Positions 52,416 to 59,916 of a DNA stretch of 64,000 bases are shown here, in pieces. This DNA is from Candidatus Melainabacteria bacterium (lineage in GTDB: Bacteria > Cyanobacteriota > Vampirovibrionia > Gastranaerophilales > Gastranaerophilaceae). The position numbers were made by a program, and so were the translations under genes. The stretch covers positions 139,380-203,379 of the forward strand of contig QHMH01000012.1 of NCBI GenBank assembly GCA_003258795.1, given 5' to 3'. The stretch's first letter is position 1; each line of letters begins with the position of its first letter. The notes under the pieces were generated by a model, which saw only the letters and a program-made list of their open reading frames with translations, did not search any database and was not told where the DNA came from.

Positions 52416-53252
52416 ATGGAAAAATTTTACAAGGAGATAACTCCAGCAGGTTATGGTATTGCAATCAAACAAAAAGAAATTTTGTTTTCAGAACAATCAC
52501 CTTTTCAAAAGGTAGAAATTTTTGAAAGTGACTCTGAACTTGGACGTGTTTTGACGCTCGATGATTTGATGATGACAACAGAAGGTGATGAGTTTTGCTA
52601 TCATGAAATGATTGTGCATGTTCCATTGATGAACCACAAAAATCCAGAAAACGTATTGATAATTGGCGGTGGTGATGGTGGTACAGTAAGAGAAGTTTTA
52701 AAACATGACACTGTAAAAAGAGTTGTTCTTTGTGAAATAGATAAGATGGTTGTTGATGCTTGTAGAAAATATCTTCCAACAATATCTTGTGGACTTTCAG
52801 ACCCTCGTGTTGAAATTCTTTATGAAGATGCAATTGAATATATTAAAGACAAGAAAAATGAATTTGACGTTGTATTGATTGATTCAACTGACCCTATGGG
52901 TCCTGGAGAAGGATTATTTACAGAAGAATTCTATACAAATGTTAAAAACTCATTAAAAGAAGGTGGGATTGTTGCAGCGCAATCAGAATCTCCAGTTGCC
53001 TTCAAAGGAGATGTCAAAAAGATGTATTCGCTTTTGCATAAAGTATTCCCTATTTGCAAGGCTTATACATCAAATATTCCGACATATCCGGGAGGATACT
53101 GGGCTTGGGCATTCTGTTCACAAAACGTTGAACCTTTGTCTTACATAGATGAAAGAAGATGCGAAGAAATTACAAAAACATGTAAAATTTACAACAAAGA
53201 ATACCACATGGCTCGTTTTGCTCTTCCAAATTATTTAAAAGAAATAGTATAA
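52416..53252 (+). CDS. speE: Spermidine synthase
   Basis: SpeE transfers an aminopropyl group from decarboxylated SAM to putrescine. The 278-residue protein has the family TSEFDEF-like TEGDEFCYHEM, the binding motif IGGGDGGTVREVLKH, the DSTDPMGPGEGLFTEEFY catalytic stretch and PTYPGGYWAWAF. Four bases separate it from the HIT gene. No S-adenosylmethionine decarboxylase or arginine decarboxylase is in the window. Strictly, thermospermine or other aminopropyl transfer cannot be excluded by sequence alone. Confidence 0.93.
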   Translation: MEKFYKEITPAGYGIAIKQKEILFSEQSPFQKVEIFESDSELGRVLTLDDLMMTTEGDEFCYHEMIVHVPLMNHKNPENVLIIGGGDGGTVREVLKHDTVKRVVLCEIDKMVVDACRKYLPTISCGLSDPRVEILYEDAIEYIKDKKNEFDVVLIDSTDPMGPGEGLFTEEFYTNVKNSLKEGGIVAAQSESPVAFKGDVKKMYSLLHKVFPICKAYTSNIPTYPGGYWAWAFCSQNVEPLSYIDERRCEEITKTCKIYNKEYHMARFALPNYLKEIV

Positions 53253-53281
53253 AAAACTAAATAGTAATGAGTTATTGAAAA

Positions 53282-55612
53282 ATGATTAGAGAAATATTAG
53301 GAGAGCTTTTCCATAAAGAATCATTTTTGTTATTCTTTACTGTGCTGTCGTATATTTTAGGGATTGTAGGATTTTTCTGCGATTGTTCAGTCCAAACTCT
53401 TACAATCCTTACGGCAATCCTTTTATTGTTTTTAGTAAAAAATTATGTTGGTTGGAGATCAGCTCTATTTTGGGTTGCTATATTTTTTGTCGGTTACTTT
53501 AATGCAGAATTAAGAATAAAAAATTCAGATGAATTGTGCGTTATTGCCCCACAAAATGTTTCTATTTCTGGACAAGTAGTTTCAATTCCAGACGACGGTT
53601 TAAAAAGTCGTACAAGATTTTTCTTTCAAGTTGATAAGGTTAAATTTGCAGATAAAGTAGAGAATGTAAGTGCAAAAACCTTTGTAAATGTAAATGGAAA
53701 TGGTGATTTTAATATTGGCGATTACTATGAAATAAAAGGAAAATTAAGAGTTCCTTCAAATGTTTCAAATCCTTCACAGTTTGATTATGGGAAATATCTT
53801 CAAAACTTTAACACATTTACGACGTTATTTGCGCAAATAGACGACTGTAAGCAGGTTAATATTCAACTCAAGGGCAGTAAAAAATTTTTAAGAGAACTCA
53901 ATAATTTGCGACAAGAGATAATTTCCGAACACGCAGAGAATATTAAAAGTCCAAATATTGAAATCTTGGGAGGAATTGTTTTCGGAGATGATGCTGTGTC
54001 CCCACCAGATTACATAAAGAAAGCTTTTATAAATTCTGGGATTTTACACATTCTCGCTGCCTCTGGGATGAATGTTGCCTTAATTTACGGGATATGGTTC
54101 TTTATTTTAAGTAAATTGAAAATACCTTATAGAGTAAATGTTGTCGGTGGAATTTTTGTTGTGCTTCTGTATACACTAATGACAGGAATGGGAGCATCTG
54201 TTATAAGGGCTGCTATTATATTAGAGTTTATTTTAATAGGAAAACTTTTTGACAGAGATGCCGATAGCATTGCTTTGCTATCTTTTGTCGCACTATTGAT
54301 GTTACTGTTTAATCCTGCCTACATAAATGATGTAGGTTTTCAACTTTCATTTATTGTAACTTTTGGTCTTTTGGTAATGTCTCCACCACTTTTTAAAAAA
54401 GTAAATGCTCCAAATTGGTTTTCAAGTTCTGTTTTTATTCCGATTATTGCACAATTGTGGGTTGCACCAATTCAGATGTTTTATTTTAACTCATTTAGTT
54501 TGTATTCAGTTATCGTGAATATTCTTATTTTGCCATTTGTCACTGTTATAAGTTTCGGAGGTTTTATAAGCTCTGTACTTGCTATGGTAAAACCAATTGC
54601 AAATGTTGTATGTCTTGTCTTTGATTTTGTACTTAATCCGTTTTTGTCTGGTTTAGTTTGGATATCAGATTATTTTTCAAAATTGCCAGCATCTCTTATT
54701 GTAATGCCAAAACCATCTTTGCTACAAGTTCTCCTATATTATATTTTGCTAATGTTGATAGTTGCAGGATTGAAAAAAGAGTTTACCCGAAAAATATCAT
54801 TTTCTTGTCTTTTTGTGGTGTTGATAATATTTATATCGGGGCTAAATTTTTCAAAGAGTAGTGAGCTTATAGTCTTTGATGTAAAAAATGCAGATTGCAT
54901 GTTGTATAAAACTCCTAAAAATAAGTATTTTGTAATTGATACGGGAAAAATGGCTTATGGTAGTGGAAAAAGTCAGTTGAGCTATATTCTTGGAGAATAT
55001 TTGAAGGACAAAGGAATAAGAAATATAGAAGGGTTGATATTAACCCACTTTGATTCAGATCACGCTGGCGGTGCAGAAGATTTAATACAAGATTTTAATG
55101 TAGAACATATTTATGTAAGCTCCCTTAAAAATAAGTCAAGGATTGCACGAAGGATATACAAATACTCACCTGAATTGGTAAGAGGGGGTCAGGAAATATA
55201 TTCAGAAAACAATTTAAAAATAACAACGTATCTTGCAGGACTTGATGAAGAAAAAGAAAATGAAAATTCTATAATCACATTGATAAGCGAGGGTGATTAT
55301 AACATCCTTTTAACTGGTGATGCTGGAGTGGAAGCTTATCAAAAAGTGGAAAGATATTTACCTGAAAGAATTGATGTATTGAAGGTTGGACACCACGGTG
55401 CAAGAGGTGTTGTTAATAAAGAAATGATTCAAAGATTAAATCCAGAATACTCAATAATCTCAACGGGTACAAATAATTATGGACATCCTAACAAAGTTAT
55501 TTTAAACATATTGAGTCCTACAAAAATTTTAAGAACAGATAGAAATAATGCAATAAAAATAACGAAGGGAAAAGCCTTTGTTTACAATAGCAAAAAGGGT
55601 TGGATAGAATAG
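53282..55612 (+). CDS. comEC: ComEC/Rec2-type DNA-uptake channel protein
   Basis: ComEC carries single-stranded DNA across the inner membrane during natural transformation. The 776-residue protein has two N-terminal helices, an OB-like DUF4131 domain (about 80-180), the Competence membrane domain (about 215-490; GILHILAASGMNVALIYG is the hallmark) and a C-terminal metallo-beta-lactamase domain (about 530-770; LILTHFDSDHAGGAEDL, LKVGHHGARG). The full three-domain form is intact, so the cell may be transformable. It follows speE by 29 bases with no visible ribosome site at the ATG. Confidence 0.93.
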   Translation: MIREILGELFHKESFLLFFTVLSYILGIVGFFCDCSVQTLTILTAILLLFLVKNYVGWRSALFWVAIFFVGYFNAELRIKNSDELCVIAPQNVSISGQVVSIPDDGLKSRTRFFFQVDKVKFADKVENVSAKTFVNVNGNGDFNIGDYYEIKGKLRVPSNVSNPSQFDYGKYLQNFNTFTTLFAQIDDCKQVNIQLKGSKKFLRELNNLRQEIISEHAENIKSPNIEILGGIVFGDDAVSPPDYIKKAFINSGILHILAASGMNVALIYGIWFFILSKLKIPYRVNVVGGIFVVLLYTLMTGMGASVIRAAIILEFILIGKLFDRDADSIALLSFVALLMLLFNPAYINDVGFQLSFIVTFGLLVMSPPLFKKVNAPNWFSSSVFIPIIAQLWVAPIQMFYFNSFSLYSVIVNILILPFVTVISFGGFISSVLAMVKPIANVVCLVFDFVLNPFLSGLVWISDYFSKLPASLIVMPKPSLLQVLLYYILLMLIVAGLKKEFTRKISFSCLFVVLIIFISGLNFSKSSELIVFDVKNADCMLYKTPKNKYFVIDTGKMAYGSGKSQLSYILGEYLKDKGIRNIEGLILTHFDSDHAGGAEDLIQDFNVEHIYVSSLKNKSRIARRIYKYSPELVRGGQEIYSENNLKITTYLAGLDEEKENENSIITLISEGDYNILLTGDAGVEAYQKVERYLPERIDVLKVGHHGARGVVNKEMIQRLNPEYSIISTGTNNYGHPNKVILNILSPTKILRTDRNNAIKITKGKAFVYNSKKGWIE

Positions 55613-55740
55613 TTTAGAATTTTCTGAACTTTTATTTTATCCAAACGGCTTATACTGTCGGATATGGTTTTTTCTTTAAAAAAGTCATATTAAATAAATA
55701 GAAAACAAATGGTTTGTAGGAAAAAAAGGAGAAACCCGTT

Positions 55741-56283
55741 ATGAAAAAATCGTTAATTGCATTGTTTGCTGTAGTTGCATTGACAATTACGACACAATCT
55801 GCGTTTGCAGGATGCCCTTGTAATAAAACAATATCACCATGTGATCAAAAGGTAAGTCCTTGCGAACAAAAACTTAACCCTTGTGAAAAGGCTGACCCAT
55901 GCGAAAAAGTTGATCCATGTGAAGCAAACAGAGAAATGTCATGTGAAGGGTGGTTAACAAGAGCAAGTTTGGATGATTACTTTGTAAGAATGAACTTGAA
56001 TGATTCACAAGTTTGCGAAGCTATGTCTGCAGTTGAAAACTTCAAATCAAAAACAAAAAATTTCAGAAATTCAAATGGCGAATGTGAAACAAAATGTGAT
56101 TGCAGAATGTACAGACAAGCGTTAAAAGAATTGGATTGTGATATGAAGAAAATTATTTCACAATGTCAAAAAGAACAATACAAAGAAATCAAGGCTGAAG
56201 TTAAATCACAAGTTAAATGCTGCCATAAATGTTTAATAAATCCTTTCAATCGTTGTGCATCATGTGATGAATGTAATGATTAG
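55741..56283 (+). CDS. Cysteine-rich secreted protein with PC repeats
   Basis: A 180-residue protein with a signal peptide (KK, hydrophobic core, AFA-G cleavage at 23/24). The mature chain starts GCPCNK and has 20 cysteines. Residues 33-62 hold a run of short repeats of the form x-P-C-[DE]-x, with cysteines at 34, 41, 48, 54 and 60. The middle (70-150) is helical with a possible calcium- or metal-binding acidic patch, and the last 20 residues again hold Cys pairs (CCHKC, CASCDEC). The SLH protein at 6950-8779 starts its mature part similarly (ACPCGQK). AAAGGAG is a very strong ribosome site. Function unknown; metal binding or disulfide-linked envelope structure is plausible. Confidence 0.8.
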   Translation: MKKSLIALFAVVALTITTQSAFAGCPCNKTISPCDQKVSPCEQKLNPCEKADPCEKVDPCEANREMSCEGWLTRASLDDYFVRMNLNDSQVCEAMSAVENFKSKTKNFRNSNGECETKCDCRMYRQALKELDCDMKKIISQCQKEQYKEIKAEVKSQVKCCHKCLINPFNRCASCDECND

Positions 56284-56300
56284 TATTTAGCTTGAGATAG

Positions 56301-56335
56301 CGAAAAAACATCACCGACTGGGTGATGTTTTTTCG
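56301..56335 (+). terminator. Rho-independent terminator after the cysteine-rich protein gene
   Basis: A perfect 15-bp stem (CGAAAAAACATCACC with its complement) around GACTG; the 3' arm provides the T-run. Confidence 0.95.
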
Positions 56336-56379
56336 TATCAAAGTTTTTATAAATTAAATGCAGGAAAAGGAGGAAAAAA

Positions 56380-56763
56380 ATGGATGAAAAATTAAAAGAA
56401 ATGAGATATGACACAAAAAGAGCTGAAAAATTTTTCACTAAAATGATGGCATATACTTTAGGTCCGGTAGAATTAAAAAATTTATCAGAAAATGGTAAGG
56501 TTGTTATTATTGATGTTAGAGATAAGGAAGATTATGATGACGGACATATTCCAAATGCTATTTCAATACCACGAAAAGAGTTGGATGATAGGTTGAATGA
56601 GTTGTCAAAAGATGTTGTACATGTTGTTTACTGCTACAATCAACAGTGTCATCTTGGTGCTTGCGCTTGTAGACTATTGGCAAGTAAAGATTATCCTTGT
56701 ATGCTTCTTGAAGGCGGATATAAAACTTGGACAGAAGATTTTAGATTTGCGGTAACAAAATAG
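56380..56763 (+). CDS. Rhodanese-domain protein
   Basis: A 127-residue single rhodanese domain with an N-terminal helical extension (1-28). The CDC25-like fold signatures VVIIDVRDKEDYDDGHIPNA and LEGGYKTW are clear. The active-site cysteine is in the loop VYCYNQQCHLGA; Cys is at the usual position at the start of the loop, and the HLGA continuation is atypical for a sulfurtransferase. It may move sulfane sulfur or act in redox control. AGGAGG is a strong ribosome site. Own transcription unit, with terminators on both sides. Confidence 0.88.
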   Translation: MDEKLKEMRYDTKRAEKFFTKMMAYTLGPVELKNLSENGKVVIIDVRDKEDYDDGHIPNAISIPRKELDDRLNELSKDVVHVVYCYNQQCHLGACACRLLASKDYPCMLLEGGYKTWTEDFRFAVTK

Positions 56764-56775
56764 AAATTTAATTAA

Positions 56776-56803
56776 AATTGGAGAGGCTTTTGCCTCTCTA
56801 ATT
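56776..56803 (+). terminator. Rho-independent terminator after the rhodanese gene
   Basis: GAGAGGC pairs with GCCTCTC around TTTT, extended by AATT/AATT, followed by TTTAAG. The metG -35 starts only six bases later. Confidence 0.88.
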
Positions 56804-56808
56804 TTAAG

Positions 56809-56842
56809 TTTACAATTTTTTTGTTTAATGTAAAATCAAAAT
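56809..56842 (+). promoter_or_regulatory. Leaderless promoter of metG
   Basis: -35 TTTACA (56809-56814), 16-base spacer, -10 TAAAAT (56831-56836), then CAAAAT and the ATG at 56843. No ribosome site. Confidence 0.72.
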
Positions 56843-58384
56843 ATGGAAAGATTTTATTTAACAACGGCAATTGATTATGTAAATGGCACTCCACATATTG
56901 GACATGCCTATGAAAAAGTTATATCTGACGTTATTGTCAGACATTTTAAACAAAGATGTAATGACGTGTTTTTTTTAACAGGAACTGACGAACACGGTAT
57001 AAAAATACAAAAAACGGCGGCAAGCAAAGGAATTTCTCCAAAAGAGATGTGTGATGAAAATTCACAATCATTTAAAGATGCTTGGAAACGTTTGGATATA
57101 GATTACGATAAGTTTATCAGAACAACAGATGACTACCATGAAAAAGCAGTACAGAAGATATTTGAAAAGCTTTTAGCACAAGGTGATATATACAAACATT
57201 CATATACAGGTTTGTATTGCAGTGGATGTGAGGTATTTTTAAATCAAAAAGATTTAACTGAAGATGGGTTATGTCCAATCCATGGGAAAAAACCAGAAGA
57301 AATTTCAGAAGAAAATTACTTCTTTAAGTTATCAAAGTACAAAGATGCGATAATCAAACACATCAAAGAAAACCCAGATTATATTGTTCCAGCATTTAGG
57401 GCATCAGAGGTATTAAATCAGCTTGAAAATATTGAAGATATTTCAGTTTCAAGAACAAAAGATAACGTATCTTGGGGTGTTCCTGTCTTGAGCGATAATA
57501 ATCAAGTAATATATGTATGGATTGATGCTCTTTCAAACTATATAACAGCATTAGGATATGACACAGAAGAAAAATCAGAAATGTTTGAAAAATATTGGAA
57601 AGAGTCACACCATGTAATAGGAAAAGATATATTGAAATTCCATAGTATATATTGGAGTGGAATATTATTGGCATTAGGTTTGCCATTACCAAAACAATTA
57701 TTTGTGCATGGATTTATAAACATAAATAAAGAAAAGATGTCAAAATCTACTGGCAATGTTATATCTCCACAAACGGTATTAGATGCATGGAAACTGGAAG
57801 AACCAGATGCTTTTAGATATTATATGGCAACAGCAGCACCGGTTGGAAAAGACGGAAACTTTTCAGACGAGGATTTTAAAGAAAAGGTAAATGTAGATTT
57901 AGCCAATAATATGGGCAACTTATTAAATAGAACGTTATCAATGCTTGTGAAATATTTTGATGGGGAAATAAAACCTGAATTTAAGGTAGAAAACCCTATT
58001 GAAACAGAGGTTGTAAAAGAGAGAGTGAAATCTCACTTTGACAAGTTTGAAATTCAAGAAGCTGCAATGGAGATAATAGAGCTTGTAGACAAGACAAACA
58101 AGTATGTAACAGAAAAGGCACCGTGGACACTTGCGAAAGAAGGAAAAATGGAAGAGTGTGGGCAGGTGTTAACGAATGTTCTTGATGTAATGAGTGTAGT
58201 TAGCAAGTTGATATATCCATATTGTCCGAACATAGCAGAAAAGATGTCAAAGCAGTTGAAGATAGATTTAAGCAAGAAATTGGACGAAGCAGACGAAATA
58301 AAAGTTGGAAAATTGATAAACAAAGAGGAAATCCAACCAGTATTTTTGCGATTGGATAGTGAGTTTGCTACTAATAAAAAGTAA
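56843..58384 (+). CDS. metG: Methionyl-tRNA synthetase
   Basis: A 513-residue class I synthetase: the HIGH-type motif TPHIGHAYEK near residue 17, the metal region YCSGCEVF ... LCPIHGK, WIDALSNY, the KMSKS loop INKEKMSKSTGN, and the helical anticodon-binding domain. It is the short form without the C-terminal tRNA-binding domain. The ATG is six bases after a TAAAAT box with a matching -35, so the mRNA is predicted to be leaderless. tRNA-Val follows 47 bases later. Confidence 0.97.
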   Translation: MERFYLTTAIDYVNGTPHIGHAYEKVISDVIVRHFKQRCNDVFFLTGTDEHGIKIQKTAASKGISPKEMCDENSQSFKDAWKRLDIDYDKFIRTTDDYHEKAVQKIFEKLLAQGDIYKHSYTGLYCSGCEVFLNQKDLTEDGLCPIHGKKPEEISEENYFFKLSKYKDAIIKHIKENPDYIVPAFRASEVLNQLENIEDISVSRTKDNVSWGVPVLSDNNQVIYVWIDALSNYITALGYDTEEKSEMFEKYWKESHHVIGKDILKFHSIYWSGILLALGLPLPKQLFVHGFININKEKMSKSTGNVISPQTVLDAWKLEEPDAFRYYMATAAPVGKDGNFSDEDFKEKVNVDLANNMGNLLNRTLSMLVKYFDGEIKPEFKVENPIETEVVKERVKSHFDKFEIQEAAMEIIELVDKTNKYVTEKAPWTLAKEGKMEECGQVLTNVLDVMSVVSKLIYPYCPNIAEKMSKQLKIDLSKKLDEADEIKVGKLINKEEIQPVFLRLDSEFATNKK

Positions 58385-58431
58385 GAGGTTGACAATTAAA
58401 TATTTTTCGCATAGTATAGAAATATGCAAGC

Positions 58432-58507
58432 GGGCGTTTAGCTCAGTTGGTAGAGCGCTTCCCTTACAAGGAAGATGTCGGGAGTTCGAGCCTCTCAACG
58501 CCCACCA
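58432..58507 (+). tRNA. tRNA-Val (anticodon UAC)
   Basis: A 76-base cloverleaf: acceptor GGGCGTT paired with AACGCCC, D-arm with TAGCTCAGTTGGTAGAGC, anticodon stem CTTCC/GGAAG with loop CTTACAA (anticodon TAC), T-loop GTTCGAG, and an encoded CCA end. Its 3' end from the T-loop on is duplicated 204 bases downstream. Confidence 0.96.
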
Positions 58508-58509
58508 TA
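58489..58509 (+). repeat. Attachment-site-like repeat, tRNA copy
   Basis: AGCCTCTCAACGCCCACCAT plus one A, the 3' end of tRNA-Val from the T-loop and two bases beyond. An identical copy lies at 58693-58713. Confidence 0.65.
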
Positions 58510-58546
58510 AAAGACCGAATAACATTTGTTAGTCGGTCTTTTATTT
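58508..58546 (+). terminator. Rho-independent terminator after tRNA-Val
   Basis: A 10-bp stem AAAAGACCGA/TCGGTCTTTT extended by TAAC/GTTA after one mismatch, loop ATTT, then TTATTTT. Confidence 0.88.
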
Positions 58547-58692
58547 TGCTTTTTTATGCGAGAACTCCCACCAAGCGAAGCTTGGTCAGGTGGGTTCGGC
58601 GCGAGCGAGCAGAGGCTGGAGAGCTTTTGCGGAGGTGATGAAATCACAGAAGCAAAACTCGGAATTGCCGTTTAATGCGAGCGAGCAAGACA
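58547..58692. other. GC-richer insert between the two tRNA 3'-end copies
   Basis: Visibly richer in G and C than its surroundings. Contains a hairpin ACCAAGC-GAA-GCTTGGT (58570-58586) nested within CCCACC...GGTGGG, and a direct repeat GCGAGCGAGCA at 58601-58611 and 58677-58687. No gene. Part of a decayed integrated element or tRNA-derived repeat. Confidence 0.5.
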
Positions 58693-58713
58693 AGCCTCTC
58701 AACGCCCACCATA
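58693..58713 (+). repeat. Attachment-site-like repeat, distal copy
   Basis: Second copy of the 21 bases of the tRNA-Val 3' end; here the rest of the tRNA is absent. Together with 58489-58509 it brackets 183 bp. Confidence 0.65.
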
Positions 58714-58722
58714 TTGGACAAT

Positions 58723-58758
58723 ATACCTTCAAACATTGGTTTGAAGGTATTTTTTATT
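58723..58758 (+). terminator. Strong hairpin terminator after the distal tRNA-end copy
   Basis: A perfect 12-bp stem ATACCTTCAAAC/GTTTGAAGGTAT with loop ATTG, then TTTTTATTG. It follows the tRNA-end copy as a tRNA terminator would, although it now lies inside the recombinase remnant's frame on the other strand. Confidence 0.8.
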
Positions 58759-58988
58759 GTAAAACTGCACTTCTCACCGTCAAAGTAAAAGTTCGAACAT
58801 ATAAGTTTTAGAAATAACCGTTTATTAGTTGAAGTTTGGCGAGAATACCACTGTGGTGCCTTTCTGCAAAGTTCGAGCATGTCCTCCGCTCTCTTCATAT
58901 TTTCTTCATTTTCATGCGACATTTCGTTTTTTGATTCTTTACCTGTCGTAAAGATATTTATAATTACAAAATTTTGAACGTAAATTTT

Positions 58989-59044
58989 TGTAATTATATT
59001 TCATTACAGGGTTGAAAATATTTGTGTAATGGTATATAATTACA
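58989..59044 (+). promoter_or_regulatory. hicAB promoter with two palindromic operators
   Basis: -35 TTGAAA (59012-59017), 17-base spacer, -10 TATAAT (59035-59040), then TACAGT and the hicA ATG. Two sites of the form TGTAAT-N8-ATTACA at 58989-59008 and 59025-59044 flank the -35 and cover the -10; they are 36 bp apart. A decayed third half-site (ATTACA at 58963-58968) lies upstream. Confidence 0.82.
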
Positions 59045-59046
59045 GT

Positions 59047-59238
59047 ATGAAGGTCAAAGAACTAATAAAGTTAATCGAAAAAGACGGTTGGTTTCAAGTT
59101 GCTCAAGTTGGCAGTCACAGACAATATAAACACAAAATAAAATCTGGTCGTGTGACCATTGCTGGTAAATTATCTAAAGATATGCCGACAGGTACACTAA
59201 ACTCTATCTTGAAACAGGCAGGCTTAAAGGAGGTTTAA
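59047..59238 (+). CDS. hicA: HicA-family mRNA interferase toxin
   Basis: A 63-residue HicA with the dsRBD-like fold. The catalytic histidine is H24 in QVGSHRQYKH, and GTLNSILKQAG is the typical C-terminal helix. HicA cuts mRNA independently of the ribosome unless bound by HicB. I take ATG 59047 (MKVKEL); an upstream in-frame ATG lies inside the -10 region. TATAAT ends six bases before the ATG, so a leaderless mRNA is predicted. HicB starts two bases after the stop. Confidence 0.93.
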   Translation: MKVKELIKLIEKDGWFQVAQVGSHRQYKHKIKSGRVTIAGKLSKDMPTGTLNSILKQAGLKEV

Positions 59239-59239
59239 T

Positions 59240-59578
59240 ATGCTTGATAATTATTTAATTATTATCGAAAAATCTAAAGATGGATATGGGGCATATTGTC
59301 CTGATGTACTTGGTTGTGTTGCCATTGGAGATACTCCTGAAGAAGCACGTAAGGAATTTTTGGCAGCCCTTGAACTCCATTTTGAAGGATTAAAAGAAGA
59401 TGGTTTACAAATTCCAAAACCTTCATCATCTTTTGCATTTTCATCTGAAGATTGTACAGGGGTGTTAAACGTAAGGTGTAAAAAATCAACACATTTAAAA
59501 CTTGTAAAGCTTGCAGAAAAAGAAAATGTATCTGTTTCTCATTTGGTTAATGATGCAATAATCAAACAGTACGGCTAA
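59240..59578 (+). CDS. hicB: HicB-family antitoxin
   Basis: A 112-residue antitoxin with the N-terminal partial RNase H-like domain (DGYGAYCPDVLGCVAIGDTPEEA) that caps HicA, and a C-terminal ribbon-helix-helix-like domain (about 72-112; LNVRCKKSTHLKLVKLAEKENVS) for operator binding. AAGGAGG before the ATG gives strong translation, unlike hicA, which fits a need for excess antitoxin. It most likely binds the TGTAAT-N8-ATTACA palindromes upstream of hicA. Confidence 0.93.
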   Translation: MLDNYLIIIEKSKDGYGAYCPDVLGCVAIGDTPEEARKEFLAALELHFEGLKEDGLQIPKPSSSFAFSSEDCTGVLNVRCKKSTHLKLVKLAEKENVSVSHLVNDAIIKQYG

Positions 59579-59587
59579 TTTTATTAT

Positions 59588-59916
59588 GTGAAAAAACGAA
59601 AAATCATGAAAGATTTTTATAAAATTAAGCAGGAAATTAGATTAGAAAATTACCTTTTTCATTTGCTGAATATCGTGATGCGTATATAGAACTTCAAGAG
59701 CATCCGGAAAAAAGAAAACTTGTACCTTATTGTAATTTATATGAAGTTTACGATAGATATATAAAAGAAAGTGGTTTTTCGCAGACTATTAAATTAGGCG
59801 ACGATAATAGTCTTATTTATGATTATTTATTGAATACGGTATATTTAAACACAATTCAAAATGCTATTTTAAGTAGCTTTAAACGTCATTTGAACATTAT
59901 TGTTTTTGTTATATAA
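59588..59916 (+). pseudogene. Unknown gene broken by a 5-bp tandem duplication
   Basis: From GTG 59588 (MKKRKIMKDFYKIKQEIR) the frame shifts at ATTAG-ATTAG (59636-59645). Removing one ATTAG joins it to a long frame running RKLPFSFAEYRDAYIELQEH onward to a TAA at 59914-59916. The restored protein would be about 107 residues, acidic and Tyr-rich, with no family I recognise. It begins ten bases after hicB, so it may have belonged to that module. Its last 27 bases hold the ruvA promoter. Confidence 0.6.

Larger units (their letters stand above)
58644..58922 (-). pseudogene. Remnant of a large serine recombinase (C-terminal end)
   Basis: A 92-codon frame. Its middle part (RAEDMLELCRKAPQWY, then TNKRLFLKLICSNFYFDGEK and the KNTFKPMFEGI end) resembles the last ~60 residues of site-specific serine recombinases, where L-x-A-x-x-A-P-x-x-[FY], K-R-x-[LF]-[LI]-x-x-[LI]-x-S-N and K-P-F-D recur. 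The catalytic resolvase domain is missing; upstream the frame runs only a further ~25 codons into unrelated sequence and the hicA promoter. Downstream the reading frame crosses the second copy of the tRNA 3' end. This places a recombinase tail next to an attachment-like site, as in integrated elements. Similarity judged by eye. Confidence 0.5.

Noticed and set aside
58677..58713. A second tRNA gene at the distal copy of the tRNA end
   Set aside because: Only the T-loop to CCA part is present; no D-arm or anticodon arm can be folded upstream.
58447..58811. Open frames crossing tRNA-Val and its downstream repeat on the plus strand
   Set aside because: They run through a functional tRNA and terminators and do not resemble proteins.
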